Source of the DNA: Mesorhizobium sp. YM1C-6-2
GTDB taxonomy: Bacteria > Pseudomonadota > Alphaproteobacteria > Rhizobiales > Rhizobiaceae
NCBI RefSeq assembly: GCF_003666685.1
Contig: NZ_RCIZ01000002.1
Coordinates: 16,001 to 80,000 of the forward strand
Length of the DNA stretch: 64,000 bases
Direction: 5' to 3'
The position numbers were made by a program, and so were the translations under genes. The notes under the pieces were generated by a model, which ran no database searches, had not been told where the DNA came from, and saw only the letters and a program-made list of their open reading frames with translations. This document shows, piece after piece, positions 1-11,944 of the stretch; position 1 is the first letter of the stretch, and each line of letters starts with the position of its first letter.

Positions 1-1467
1 CGAGAACAGCGCCAGCGGGGCTTTAGCCGTGTTGATCATGTCAACGTAGCATCCATAGTCGATCTTGTAGACGTCGTAGCGAACTCCGGGGTCGTCGTGG
101 GATGACACATTTTTCTTGAGAATGTGGAGGATGCGCGCATCAAACAGTTGGTCGATGAGTGCGACCCGTTCATTGCTAGGAAACAGGAAAGCTCTGGCCC
201 GGCGTTCACCAATTACCTCGGCAATCACTGTATTGAGAAGGGCGTCCAGTGGTGCATTGTTCCGAATTACGGCGTGCTTGTCTTGCTGATACCAGTCTCT
301 GGCTGCGGACCTGACATGCGCTACGGAAATTTGCAGACCGAACGCCTTGGTGGCGACTTTAGTGGCTAGGTTTAGTGCGTCACGGGGGACGCCTTCAACC
401 GCACGAGCAAACTCGTCAAACACATTGACTTGAGTGAAGGCAGTTTGGATCAGCTTCTCTGGCGTATTGATGTCGGGGGAGTGCTGATCGGTGCTCTTAT
501 AGTGCCGGAAAAGAAGGGCTCGAAAAAACTCCGTGGACTTGTCTTGGTTGTTGTCGAAGACGAGGAAGTCATCCAGGTTCAGATCGGCAGTAATATCCGC
601 CCCAAGCTCTAGTCCAAGGTATTCTCCTTTATCTCTATGAAGGATGAAGTTCGACCTGTGGTCAATTGCGGCAATCTTAACTGTAATCGAACCAATGGGG
701 AGAACCGTGCGTCGGAGCAAGTCAGCCAAATACGGCTGAAGGTCTACCGGAATTTCGCTCCACTCGTCTATAAGAACCCACAGACGCTTAAGTCCAAGCA
801 CTGCTACAAGTCCGCCAAGGGCTGCGCCTATGCCACCGAAGTTCAAGTGAACCTTTTCGATGCCACTATAGGTGCGACGCGCGGTCGAACTTGTCTTCGC
901 TTCCCCTGCAGCCTTCAAGCCCGCCGACATTCCCCCGGAATTTGCCGCCGCTTCGGCCGACGCGCTTTTGGTGCTTACCGTCCCTTGCTCAAGGGTGTTT
1001 TCAGTTTCACCAACCACCTTCACTTGCGAGATTGCGGTGGCTAAATCATCCACTCTCAAAGTTATCTGGGCCGGATCGGGTGCTGTTTCTAGCGCCCCCA
1101 CAGCAAGCGCATATAGCTCGTCCTGAAGTCCGTTCAGAACGTCCACTATTAACGTGTAGGAACGCTCGGAAATAGGACGGTTGTCGTCCCCGTATATAGA
1201 GCCGTTCGAACCAACCAATCGTAGGTCGAGATAGACCGAGGCTTCGTCCTGCTTCGGTAAGCGTCTGCGCAGATATTTCAGAACGTGTGTTTTTCCGGTG
1301 CCCCGCCGGCCATACATCACTTGGTTGTTGGCGCTTGAGATCAAATCAAAGAGGGGGCCTGTGTCGACAAAAGTCGCCTCAAGAATTTCGTCAGATGCCC
1401 GCTCTGCACGTTTGTCAAAGCCCATGAAAGCTTTATGGATGCCCAGAAGCAAATCTTCAGTTGCCAT
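1..1467 (-). CDS. P-loop ATPase (ORC/CDC6- or STAND-like), 3' end outside window
   Basis: An open frame of 489 codons runs from an ATG at 1467, with a GGAGGG ribosome site 7 nt upstream, off the left edge without a stop. Residues 53-60 (GRRGTGKT) form a Walker A loop and residues 229-235 (LWVLIDE) a hydrophobic strand plus acidic pair typical of Walker B, so this is a nucleotide-binding protein of the AAA/STAND/ORC-CDC6 type. Between the motifs lies an Ala/Gly/Ser-rich insert (about 165-220) with no recognisable domain. The C-terminal part seen is helical and without motifs. G+C is visibly lower than in neighbouring genes and codon use is less G/C-biased, which suggests acquisition by transfer. 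Stand-alone ATPases of this kind often occur in accessory or defence islands, but nothing here proves that role. The frame is certain; the function is only 'ATPase'. Confidence 0.8.
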   Translation of the reverse strand, partial: MATEDLLLGIHKAFMGFDKRAERASDEILEATFVDTGPLFDLISSANNQVMYGRRGTGKTHVLKYLRRRLPKQDEASVYLDLRLVGSNGSIYGDDNRPISERSYTLIVDVLNGLQDELYALAVGALETAPDPAQITLRVDDLATAISQVKVVGETENTLEQGTVSTKSASAEAAANSGGMSAGLKAAGEAKTSSTARRTYSGIEKVHLNFGGIGAALGGLVAVLGLKRLWVLIDEWSEIPVDLQPYLADLLRRTVLPIGSITVKIAAIDHRSNFILHRDKGEYLGLELGADITADLNLDDFLVFDNNQDKSTEFFRALLFRHYKSTDQHSPDINTPEKLIQTAFTQVNVFDEFARAVEGVPRDALNLATKVATKAFGLQISVAHVRSAARDWYQQDKHAVIRNNAPLDALLNTVIAEVIGERRARAFLFPSNERVALIDQLFDARILHILKKNVSSHDDPGVRYDVYKIDYGCYVDMINTAKAPLALFS

Positions 1468-1554
1468 GTAGAGACCCTCCGCCGGGCCACCTTTACATCG
1501 GGTCGTCGCCGACACAAAGAGCTTCCTAACCAGAAGTACACCTCGAAGACATTT

Positions 1555-1568
1555 TCCGGTACACCGGA
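1555..1568. promoter_or_regulatory. inverted repeat upstream of the edge ATPase
   Basis: TCCGGT and ACCGGA are separated by two bases, a perfect 6-bp dyad about 90 bp upstream of the ATPase start. It lies in the 292-bp gap between two divergent genes. It could be an operator for either gene. No regulator is known and no clear sigma-70 promoter was identified in the gap. Confidence 0.25.
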
Positions 1569-1759
1569 TATAGGGGGTTCGGTTCGGCGGAATCTAGCCA
1601 ACCACTTGACTTTGCAAGGAAATCTCGGCACTCTGTGAGAGTTAGACAAACCATCTGGCGTACCGGCCAGGGGCACCACTGCCACGGCGCGCCGCCCTTC
1701 CGGATGCGCGGCAACGCTGTGGGTTTTGAGGCTGCGCGGAGGAGCGGAGACAACTGTCC

Positions 1760-3412
1760 ATGCTCGAACGGCGCGACGACCATGCGTCCCTCTATAGCGA
1801 TTTTCGCTGGACCATCCCCGGGCGCTTCAACATTGGCGTCGCCGTCGCCGACCGCTGGGCGGCGAAGGACCCGGACAGGACGGCGCTCCTTGAATACCGT
1901 CCGGAGGGCGCGCCAGGCAAGCTGAGCTTTTCCGAACTTGCGCGACAGTCGAACGCCTTCGCCAGCGCGCTGCGCATGCGGGGCATCCGCCGCGGCGACC
2001 GGGTGGCGCTTCTGCTGCCGCAGAGTTCTGCGACCGTCGTCGCGCATCTCGCCATCTACAAGCTCGGCGCGATCGCCGTGCCGCTGGCGCTGCTGTTCGG
2101 CGTCGAGGCGCTGGAATACCGCCTGCAGACGGCCGGCGTGAAGCTCGTGGTCACCAATGCCGCCGGCGCGGCCAAGCTTTCGCATATCAGCGGGCGCCTG
2201 CCCGGCCTTGACGGGATCGTCACCGTCGACGTCGGCGACGGCCCGGACGATTTCGGCCGGATGGTCGCCGAAGGCACGGTGGATTTCGCGGCCGAGGATA
2301 CCGGTCCCGACGATCCGGCGCTGATGATCTTCACCTCGGGCACGACGGGGCCGCCCAAGGGCGCGCTGCTGCCGCACCGGGTGCTGCTAGGCCATCTGCC
2401 GGGCGTGCAGATGGCCTACGAATTCCTGCCGCAGCCCGGCGACCTGATGTGGACGCCGGCCGACTGGGCCTGGGCCGGGGGCCTGCTCAACGCGCTCCTG
2501 CCGTCGCTCTATTTCGGCATTCCGGTGGTGGCGGCGCGGTTCGAGAAGTTCGACCCGGAACTGGCGCTCGCGCTCGTCGAGAAGATGGGGGTGAAAAATG
2601 CCTTCATCCCGCCCACCGCGCTGCGCATGCTGAAATCGGTGCCGGACATAAGGCGCCGCTTCCGGCTGGAACTGCGGTCCGTCTGCTCGGCGGGCGAATC
2701 GCTTGGACGCGAGACCTATGAGTGGGCAAGGGCGGCGCTCGGCGTCACGCCCAACGAGTTCTACGGCCAGACCGAATGCAATCTCGTGCTCGGCTCCTGC
2801 GCCGGCATCGGCGTCAGCCGCGCCGGCACGATCGGCAAGGTGGTGCCCGGCCATCGCGTGGCGATCATCGACGGCGAAGGCCGGCCTGTGAAGTCGGGCG
2901 AGGTCGGCCAGATCGCGGTGGCACGGCCCGACCCCGTGATGTTCCTCGAATACTGGCAGAACCCGACCGAGACGGCGAAAAAATTCATCGGCGACTGGAT
3001 GACGACGGGCGACCAGGGCGTCGAGGACGAGGACGGCTACTTCCAGTTCTTCGGCCGCGACGACGACGTCATCACCTCGGCGGGCTTCCGGATCGGACCG
3101 GGCGAGATCGAGGATTGCCTGACCGGCCATCCGGCGGTGGCGCTGGCCGCGGCGGTCGGCAAGCCGGATGTGCTGAGGACCGAGATCGTCAAGGCCTATG
3201 TGGTGCTGAAGGACGGCGTTCCGGGCAGCCCGGAGCTCGCCGCGGGGATCGGCCAGTGGGTGCGCGAGCGCCTGTCGGCGCATGAATATCCGCGCGAGGT
3301 CGAATTCGTCGATTCCATGCCGTTGACCACCACCGGCAAGGTCATCCGCCGCATTTTCCGCGACCGCGCGAGGCGCGAGGCCGCCGCCGTCACCGGTTCG
3401 GTCAGCGCTTGA
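1760..3412 (+). CDS. AMP-dependent acyl-CoA synthetase (ANL family)
   Basis: This is a 550-residue adenylate-forming enzyme that activates a carboxylate through an acyl-AMP to an acyl-CoA. The phosphate-binding signature FTSGTTGPPKG is at about residues 190-200, the YGQTE motif follows in the middle, and the C-terminal lid carries TGDQG, the FFGRDDDVI hinge and the catalytic lysine in TTTGKVIRR. The overall pattern (WTPADWAW segment, length) resembles the acetyl-/medium-chain acyl-CoA synthetase branch rather than long-chain ligases. The start is the ATG at 1760, preceded by AGGAGCGGAG. It stands alone and overlaps the next gene tail-to-tail by 11 bp. The substrate cannot be read from the sequence. 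Confidence 0.9.
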   Translation: MLERRDDHASLYSDFRWTIPGRFNIGVAVADRWAAKDPDRTALLEYRPEGAPGKLSFSELARQSNAFASALRMRGIRRGDRVALLLPQSSATVVAHLAIYKLGAIAVPLALLFGVEALEYRLQTAGVKLVVTNAAGAAKLSHISGRLPGLDGIVTVDVGDGPDDFGRMVAEGTVDFAAEDTGPDDPALMIFTSGTTGPPKGALLPHRVLLGHLPGVQMAYEFLPQPGDLMWTPADWAWAGGLLNALLPSLYFGIPVVAARFEKFDPELALALVEKMGVKNAFIPPTALRMLKSVPDIRRRFRLELRSVCSAGESLGRETYEWARAALGVTPNEFYGQTECNLVLGSCAGIGVSRAGTIGKVVPGHRVAIIDGEGRPVKSGEVGQIAVARPDPVMFLEYWQNPTETAKKFIGDWMTTGDQGVEDEDGYFQFFGRDDDVITSAGFRIGPGEIEDCLTGHPAVALAAAVGKPDVLRTEIVKAYVVLKDGVPGSPELAAGIGQWVRERLSAHEYPREVEFVDSMPLTTTGKVIRRIFRDRARREAAAVTGSVSA

Positions 3413-4682
3413 GCAGGCCGCGGACCCGGTTGCGCACCAGCCGGGCGAAGTTGCGCGTCTCCTGATAGAGGTGGAGCTGCGAGGCGGCCTGCCGCGTGAT
3501 GCGGTCGGCCGCCGGCGTCATGCCGACGACCAGCGTGCCGATCGGCTTTCGCTCGCTCCACAGGCGCGAGATCATCGGATGGTCGGGCACGGCGCAGGAA
3601 TCGGTCAGGTCGATGTTGGGATCGTCGAGATGCTGCTTGGTCACCTCGATCATCAAGAGCACGCCCGGCGAGAAAGATGCGAAGTCCTCGTCATAGGCGG
3701 TCTTCCAGGTGTAGGCGACGCCCGCCTCGACGAAGACGATCAGGCTGGCGACCAGCCTGCCGCCCAGCGTCAGCGAATGGATGCGGCAGAGATCGTGCTC
3801 GGCAAGGCCGTGGACGGCCTCGCGCGCGAAGGCGGCGCGGTAGCGGTCGGTCGCCATGGCGGTGCGCCGGCGTCCCTTCCAGCCGGCCGCCTCTAGCGCC
3901 AGGAAACCTTCGATCGCCGGCCGGATCTCCTCCGGCCCCCGCGCCACCTCGTGGACGAGCTCTCCCTGTTCGGCGAGCTTGCGCTTGAGCCGGCGGAATT
4001 CGCGGTAGCGGTTGGAGGTGAGTGATGCCTTCAGATACGCATCGCCGTCGAGAGAGCTCTCAAGGAAGGCGCGCTCGACCTTGCTCATGGTGACCAGGGG
4101 CAGGCCGCGGGCTTCCGCGATCGACTTCACCAGCGACGCGACCGCGCCGTCGAGCCGCATGTCGGGCAGCACCAGCACCTTGGGCAGTTTCAGGTGCGGG
4201 CGCGACAGCATGGCGATGAAATCCTCGATCACCCCGCCAGGATCGTCGCGGTCGACGAGCGGCGTGCCGAGCGGGCCGAAGGGACTGGCCCAGGTCCGCA
4301 TGATCGAGACGCCGAGCGGCATCGGCGGCCGCTCGATCGAGAAAGGCACCAGGAGCCGCAGCCGGTTCTTGTATTCGTCGCCGTCGCGGATGACGGCGAG
4401 ACGGACCTCGCGGTCCTCCAGGCGCGGCATCGCCGGGGCCAGGAAATGCGGGTTGAAGAAGACGTTCGGCTCGATGGTGCGGGCGCAGAGATAGTCGAGC
4501 TCGTCGACCAGCTCGAAGCCGGCCGAGGCCGGATAGATCGCCAGCCGGCGCAGCGGGCGGTTGCCTTCGAGAAGCTCGATCTGGGCCGGGTCGACCGGCT
4601 TGCCGGACAGCCCGGCCAGTCCCGCGATGATGGTGCCGGAGGGGCCTCCGCTCGTCTCCTCGAGAAGCGGTACCGCAGCCAT
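3402..4682 (-). CDS. FemAB/GNAT-like acyltransferase
   Basis: This 426-residue protein has the C-terminal BioF2/Acetyltransf_6-type GNAT fold found in rhizobial polysaccharide loci. Signs are a long basic helix region rich in RYREFRRLKRKLAEQ-type sequence, then LGGRLVASLIVFVEAG and a YTWKTAYDEDF segment, which are typical of acyl transfer to a cell-surface glycan or lipid. The start is the ATG at 4682, which overlaps the stop of the upstream flippase (TGATG), so translation is probably coupled. Its 3' end overlaps the convergent acyl-CoA synthetase gene by 11 bp. Acceptor and donor are unknown. No signal peptide or membrane helix is seen, so the reaction would be cytoplasmic. Confidence 0.8.
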   Translation of the reverse strand: MAAVPLLEETSGGPSGTIIAGLAGLSGKPVDPAQIELLEGNRPLRRLAIYPASAGFELVDELDYLCARTIEPNVFFNPHFLAPAMPRLEDREVRLAVIRDGDEYKNRLRLLVPFSIERPPMPLGVSIMRTWASPFGPLGTPLVDRDDPGGVIEDFIAMLSRPHLKLPKVLVLPDMRLDGAVASLVKSIAEARGLPLVTMSKVERAFLESSLDGDAYLKASLTSNRYREFRRLKRKLAEQGELVHEVARGPEEIRPAIEGFLALEAAGWKGRRRTAMATDRYRAAFAREAVHGLAEHDLCRIHSLTLGGRLVASLIVFVEAGVAYTWKTAYDEDFASFSPGVLLMIEVTKQHLDDPNIDLTDSCAVPDHPMISRLWSERKPIGTLVVGMTPAADRITRQAASQLHLYQETRNFARLVRNRVRGLLKR

Positions 4683-6082
4683 CAGCGCGGGCCTCCCGCC
4701 GGCACGAAGATCGCCATGACGATGCCGAGCCGCCGCCAGACGGTGAAGGAAAGGGCGGCCGCCTCGAAGGCCATCGACGCGGTGGTGGCGATCGCCGCGC
4801 CCCACAGCCCGAGGATGGGGATCAGGGCGACGCTGAGCGCGATGTTGAGCGCCAGCGTCAGGGCGTAGACGAAGGCGCAGACATTCTGGTTTCCGGTCAT
4901 GGTGAGCAGGCTCTCGGCCGGCCCGACAGCCGAGCGCGCGACGACGCCGACGACGAGCAGGAAGAGCAGAGGATAGCCGGCGACGAAGGCGGGGCCGAAG
5001 AGCCACAGCATCGGTTGTCCGAGAGCCAGCACGACGACCGCCATCACCAGCGAGGGCCAGAAGGTCCACGAGACCGTCTCCCGCGCGAAGGCGGCGAGCT
5101 TTTCCGGCTCGCCATGCGTATAGGCCGCGTAGCGCTGCGCGACGCCCGCCTTGACGGCAAAATAGACGAAATGCACCAGCGCCAGCGTCTTCACCGTGGC
5201 GAAATAGATGGCGACGTCGTCTGGCTGCATGAAGAAGCCGACCATCAGCACGTCGGCATTGGTGAGCAGGAAGAAGAAGCTCTCGACGAGGAAGATCGGC
5301 AGCGACACGGCGAACCATGCGCGGAAATGCACCGCGCGCGGCCCGGACGGCAGTTTCCGGCGCAGCCGGCCGGTGACGCCGACGAGCTGCCAGATGGTGG
5401 TGATGTAGGTCGCCGCGATCGCCACGACCAGCGCGGTGCGGGCGTCGGGCAGGTAGCCGGCGGCGAGCGCGGCCCCCATCAGCGCCAGAATGAGGATCGG
5501 GCGCACGAGATAGGTCGGAGAGAGCGCGAAGACCGCCCATGAATTGGCGCGCGATATCCCCTGCAGCATGTCCGAGAGCGCGATCATCGGCAGGCAGACG
5601 AAGCCGAGCACGAAGGGCACTACGTAGTAGCTTTCGATCGCGGGCGCGAGCAGCACGACCGTCAGCACGCCGAGTGCGGCAATCGCGGAGGACGCGACCA
5701 GCACGAACAGCCGGCTGACGACGAGGATGCCGCGCAGCTCCGGCAGCAGGCCTTTTTCGCGGTATTCAGGGATGAAGCGGATGACGGATGTGTGGAAGCC
5801 GAGGCAGGAGACGTTGCCGGCGATCACCATGGTGGTCCAGACGAGCACGAAGATGCCGTATTCGAAGCTGCCCATCCAGCGGGCCAGGAAAACCTGGCTG
5901 ACGAAGGCGATGACGGCGCTGACGATGCGGATGGCGAAGGCGATGACCGACATGCGGCCTGCCTCGCCGCGCTCGTCGGCGCTGAAGAGCACCGCATCCA
6001 CGCGGCCGAGCAGCGGCCGTGCGCGCAGCGCCAGGCGCTCCGGCAGGAGCCTGTCAGCGGTCGTTGCCGCGGAAAAGCGCAC
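4682..6082 (-). CDS. MOP-superfamily polysaccharide flippase (Wzx-like)
   Basis: This is an inner-membrane protein of about 466 residues with 12-14 hydrophobic helices in the arrangement of the RfbX/Wzx/MurJ exporters, which move lipid-linked oligosaccharides across the membrane. The core begins with an amphipathic, positively charged segment and the LARWMGSFEYGIFVLVW region typical of helix 2 of these proteins. The start chosen is a GTG at 6082, which has a GGAG sequence 8 nt upstream; a TTG at 6121 or an ATG at 5953 are alternatives. It forms a two-gene unit with the FemAB-like acyltransferase, so the pair may modify and export one glycan. No glycosyltransferases lie nearby, so the glycan itself is unknown. 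Confidence 0.82.
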   Translation of the reverse strand: MRFSAATTADRLLPERLALRARPLLGRVDAVLFSADERGEAGRMSVIAFAIRIVSAVIAFVSQVFLARWMGSFEYGIFVLVWTTMVIAGNVSCLGFHTSVIRFIPEYREKGLLPELRGILVVSRLFVLVASSAIAALGVLTVVLLAPAIESYYVVPFVLGFVCLPMIALSDMLQGISRANSWAVFALSPTYLVRPILILALMGAALAAGYLPDARTALVVAIAATYITTIWQLVGVTGRLRRKLPSGPRAVHFRAWFAVSLPIFLVESFFFLLTNADVLMVGFFMQPDDVAIYFATVKTLALVHFVYFAVKAGVAQRYAAYTHGEPEKLAAFARETVSWTFWPSLVMAVVVLALGQPMLWLFGPAFVAGYPLLFLLVVGVVARSAVGPAESLLTMTGNQNVCAFVYALTLALNIALSVALIPILGLWGAAIATTASMAFEAAALSFTVWRRLGIVMAIFVPAGGPR

Positions 6083-6227
6083 GCACTCAACTCCGTCTCC
6101 GTCAGCGGCATCCCTATGCAAAAGTCTTTAAGAAACGGTTGGGCGCAGCCGCTGCCACCCCTCCGGGCGGAGGGGCGGCGAACGAAGCAGGCCGGATGAG
6201 CCTGGAGGCGGTGCTTTCAGGCGGCGT

Positions 6228-7454
6228 TCAAGCCGCGGCCATGGCCGGTTGCGGCTTGGGAAAGGGCTTGAAGGCCATCGCGATCAGGAAGGCGCCGAGG
6301 CCCATGCCCCAGGATCCGATGTAGAGCCAGCTATAGGTGGCGAAGCTGTCGTAGAGCAGGCCGCCGAGCAGCGGGCCGGTCGCCATGCCGAGGCTGCCGG
6401 CCATGGCGGTGCCGCCGATCACCGTTCCCATCATCTTCAGCGGGAAATTCTCGCGCGCGATCACCGCGTAGAGCGGCATGACGCCGGCGTAGATGAAGCC
6501 GACGATCACCGCGACCGTGTAGAAGCCGGCCAGCTGGCTGACGAACACATAGCCGAGAACGCCGAAGGCCTGCAGGAAAAGCCCGGTGACAAGCACGTTC
6601 TTGGCGCCGAACCGGTCGCCGAGGAAGCCGAAGGCGATCCGGCCGCCCATGCCCGCCAGTCCCTCGACGCTGTAGATCGTCACCGCCGCGATCATCGGGA
6701 TGCCGCAGGTGATGGCATAGCTCACCGTGTGGAAGATCGGGCCGGAATGCGTCGCGCAGCAGAAGAAGTTGGTCAGCAGCAGGATGACGAATTGCGGCGT
6801 CCTCACCGCCTGCCTCACCGACATTTCGGGCTCCGCCTGCGGGGAGGGCGCGGCATTCGCGGATTGCAGGGCAGGCGGGCTGCGCACCAGGAAGGACGCC
6901 GGGATCATGATCGCCGCGGCGATCACGGCCAGGATAAGCATCGTCGTGCGCCAGTCGTAGTCTGTGACCAGCCAGGCGGCGAGCGGCGACATGGTCATCG
7001 GCGCCATGCCCATGCCTGCCGAGACCAGCGACACGGCGAGGCTGCGCTGGGTTTCGAACCAGCCGGTCACGCAGGCCATCATCGGCGCGAAGATCGCGGC
7101 GGTGGCGGCGCCCACGACCAGCCCGAAGACGAGCTGGAACTCGATCAGCGAGGTGGCGCGGCTCGCCGCAGCCATGCTTGCCGCCAGCAGCACCGAGCCG
7201 GCGAGAACCACGATGCGCGGACCGAAACGGTCGGACAGCCCGCCCCAGATCATGCTTGCGAAGGCGAGCGCAAGAAAGCCGATGGTCATGGCGGTGGAAA
7301 CGCCGGTCGTCGACCAGCCGGTATCCTCGGCGATGGGCCTGAGCAGGACAGGCAGCGAAAACATGACGCCGATGGCGACGCAGCCGAGCAGTCCGCCGGC
7401 GGCGACGATGACCCAGCGATAGGGGTTCTGGCTTTCGATGGCGGCTTGCGACAT
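6228..7454 (-). CDS. MFS transporter
   Basis: This 408-residue protein has 12 predicted membrane helices. The classic MFS loop 2-3 motif appears as GGLSDRFGPRIV near residue 70 and again as AFGFLGDRFGAKNV in the second half. Sequence style (FxTQRSLAVSLVSAGMG, YSVEGLAGMGGR) resembles the monocarboxylate / oxalate-formate antiporter branch, so a small organic acid is a plausible substrate, but this is inference. The start is the ATG at 7454 with GGGAGAT upstream. The gene appears monocistronic; a 145-bp gap separates it from the flippase gene downstream on the same strand. No regulator lies next to it. Confidence 0.87.
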   Translation of the reverse strand: MSQAAIESQNPYRWVIVAAGGLLGCVAIGVMFSLPVLLRPIAEDTGWSTTGVSTAMTIGFLALAFASMIWGGLSDRFGPRIVVLAGSVLLAASMAAASRATSLIEFQLVFGLVVGAATAAIFAPMMACVTGWFETQRSLAVSLVSAGMGMAPMTMSPLAAWLVTDYDWRTTMLILAVIAAAIMIPASFLVRSPPALQSANAAPSPQAEPEMSVRQAVRTPQFVILLLTNFFCCATHSGPIFHTVSYAITCGIPMIAAVTIYSVEGLAGMGGRIAFGFLGDRFGAKNVLVTGLFLQAFGVLGYVFVSQLAGFYTVAVIVGFIYAGVMPLYAVIARENFPLKMMGTVIGGTAMAGSLGMATGPLLGGLLYDSFATYSWLYIGSWGMGLGAFLIAMAFKPFPKPQPAMAAA

Positions 7455-7682
7455 GACGATCTCCCGAGCGGCTCCGCAATTGGAAGACGAGCGAGCTTCG
7501 CGAAAAGCGACAGAAGCTCAAAGATTTTCCTGCCGGCCGTCAAGACTGGTGCCACATGCTGACAGAAGCAGATCGGCGCCTCGATCGCTCCCATGCGGCC
7601 ACTTCGCTGATTTTTCTTGCCGATTCGGTTGACGCTGGGTCAATCTTGCCGAATCGGCGGGAACGGAGCGGAGAAGCGTTCC

Positions 7683-8855
7683 ATGAGCGAACAAGACGAT
7701 ATCGCGGGCCTGGTTCGCGCGGTCCGGGCGCGCGTGCCCATGGATGCGGCGCAGTTGCTGTCCAGGGAGCCGCCCGAACGAATTGCCGAGGTGTTCGCGG
7801 AACTGCCGCAGATCCTGGCCGGCCACATCAAGGCCTATCTGCCGCCGGAACTGCGGTCGCATGTCTCCCACTCCTATGCGGATGTGATCGAACACACGGT
7901 CGGCGAAATCATGGAGCCGGCGCTGGCCGTGCTGCCGCAGGACGCGACGGTGCAGCAAGCGATCGACTTCCTGCGGAGCCACGAGACGCCCAGGCAGATC
8001 ACCTACATGTACGTGACCGATGCGCAGAGCAGGCTCGTCGGGCTGGTCGTCATCCGCGATCTTCTGCTGGCCGGGCCGGACGAGACGCTGAAACACGTGA
8101 TGCTGCCCGAGCCCTTCGCGCTGACCCCGGAGATGGACCTCGCCGAGGCCGACAAGGCCGCCATTCACCGGCACTATCCCGTCTACCCGGTCGTCGATAC
8201 CGACATGCACGTGATCGGCATCGTGCGCGGCTGGCGCCTATTCGAACGCCAGGCGATCGAGATCAGCGCGCAATCGGGCCAGATGGTCGGTGTCGACAAG
8301 GAGGAGCGGCTCTATACGGCGATCTGGCCGGCCTTCAAGATGCGGCATCCCTGGCTGCAGGTGAACCTCCTGACCGCCTTCATCGCCGGCTTCGTGGTCA
8401 GCCTGTTCGAGGGCACCATCACGCAGATCGTGGCGCTGGCGGCCTTCCTGCCGATCCTCGCGGGCCAGAGCGGCAATACCGGATGCCAGGCGCTGGCGAT
8501 CACGCTGCGCGGCATGACGCTCGGCGACCTCAATCACTTCCCGGTGCGAAAACTGATCACGAAGGAACTGATCCTGGGCGCGATGAACGGCGTGCTGACC
8601 GGCATCGTCGCAGGCCTGGCGATGTACTGGACCGCCGGCGGCAACCCACAGGAAGCGGTGATGCTCGGCATCGTCATCCTGCTGGCGATGACCGGCGCCT
8701 GCATGGCGTCGGGACTGTTCGGTGTGCTGGTCCCGCTGACGCTGAAGCGATTCGGCGCTGATCCCTGCACCGCGTCGAGCATCTTCCTCACCACCGGAAC
8801 CGACATCGCCGGCATGGGGCTGATGCTGGCGCTGGCAACGATGCTGGTGCTTTAG
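7683..8855 (+). CDS. mgtE: MgtE-family magnesium transporter
   Basis: MgtE proteins are Mg2+ channels gated by cytoplasmic Mg2+ sensing. This 390-residue protein shows the family order: a short N-terminal acidic helical domain, paired CBS domains (about residues 65-190, with YMYVTDAQSRLVG and YPVVDTDMHVIG), a connecting helix, and five C-terminal helices. The pore signature GQSGNTGCQALAITLRG is clear, as is the FLTTGTDIAGMG end. It is shorter than the usual 450 residues, mainly because the N-domain is reduced. The ATG at 7683 with GGAGAAG upstream is preferred over an in-frame start at 7617. It is convergent with secA. Confidence 0.92.
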   Translation: MSEQDDIAGLVRAVRARVPMDAAQLLSREPPERIAEVFAELPQILAGHIKAYLPPELRSHVSHSYADVIEHTVGEIMEPALAVLPQDATVQQAIDFLRSHETPRQITYMYVTDAQSRLVGLVVIRDLLLAGPDETLKHVMLPEPFALTPEMDLAEADKAAIHRHYPVYPVVDTDMHVIGIVRGWRLFERQAIEISAQSGQMVGVDKEERLYTAIWPAFKMRHPWLQVNLLTAFIAGFVVSLFEGTITQIVALAAFLPILAGQSGNTGCQALAITLRGMTLGDLNHFPVRKLITKELILGAMNGVLTGIVAGLAMYWTAGGNPQEAVMLGIVILLAMTGACMASGLFGVLVPLTLKRFGADPCTASSIFLTTGTDIAGMGLMLALATMLVL

Positions 8856-8872
8856 AGCAGGGCTATTCGCCT

Positions 8873-8886
8873 AGCCGATATCGGCT
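8873..8886. repeat. perfect 14-bp palindrome between mgtE and secA
   Basis: AGCCGATATCGGCT is perfectly self-complementary and lies 17 bp after the mgtE stop, in the 108-bp gap between two convergent genes. As RNA it could form a short hairpin, but no T-tract follows in either direction, so it is not a standard intrinsic terminator. It may simply be a chance palindrome in G+C-rich DNA. Confidence 0.35.
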
Positions 8887-8963
8887 GCCCTCGAGACAGG
8901 ACAGCCGGGCCGGCGCGTCGCCGGGCGAGAACCTGATGCCGCCCGGCGTGAGGGGAGCCGGCG

Positions 8964-11702
<2,739 letters not shown>

Positions 11703-11944
11703 CAAATGGTCCTTTCAACCGTAGTTTTGCCGGCGGGGTACCGACGAAATCCGCGGGACCCGGCAGGCGAAGCGGATTCTGCAAACAGCGAAAAGCGCCC
11801 CGAAAACGGTTCTGGACGCAAAGACGCTGGACAGATAAGAGGGGCCTCAACCGATGTCAACGCGCGCATTTGCGCTATATAGCGCTGAAATCCGCCGCAA
11901 TCCTGCGTGTTTTGAAGCGGCTTAGTTCCCGATCGGAGAGTTCC

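Noticed and set aside
4683..5540. Extension of the FemAB-like protein by about 286 N-terminal residues
   Set aside because: The extension is the flippase gene in another frame; a good ATG at 4682 coupled to the flippase stop is the natural start.
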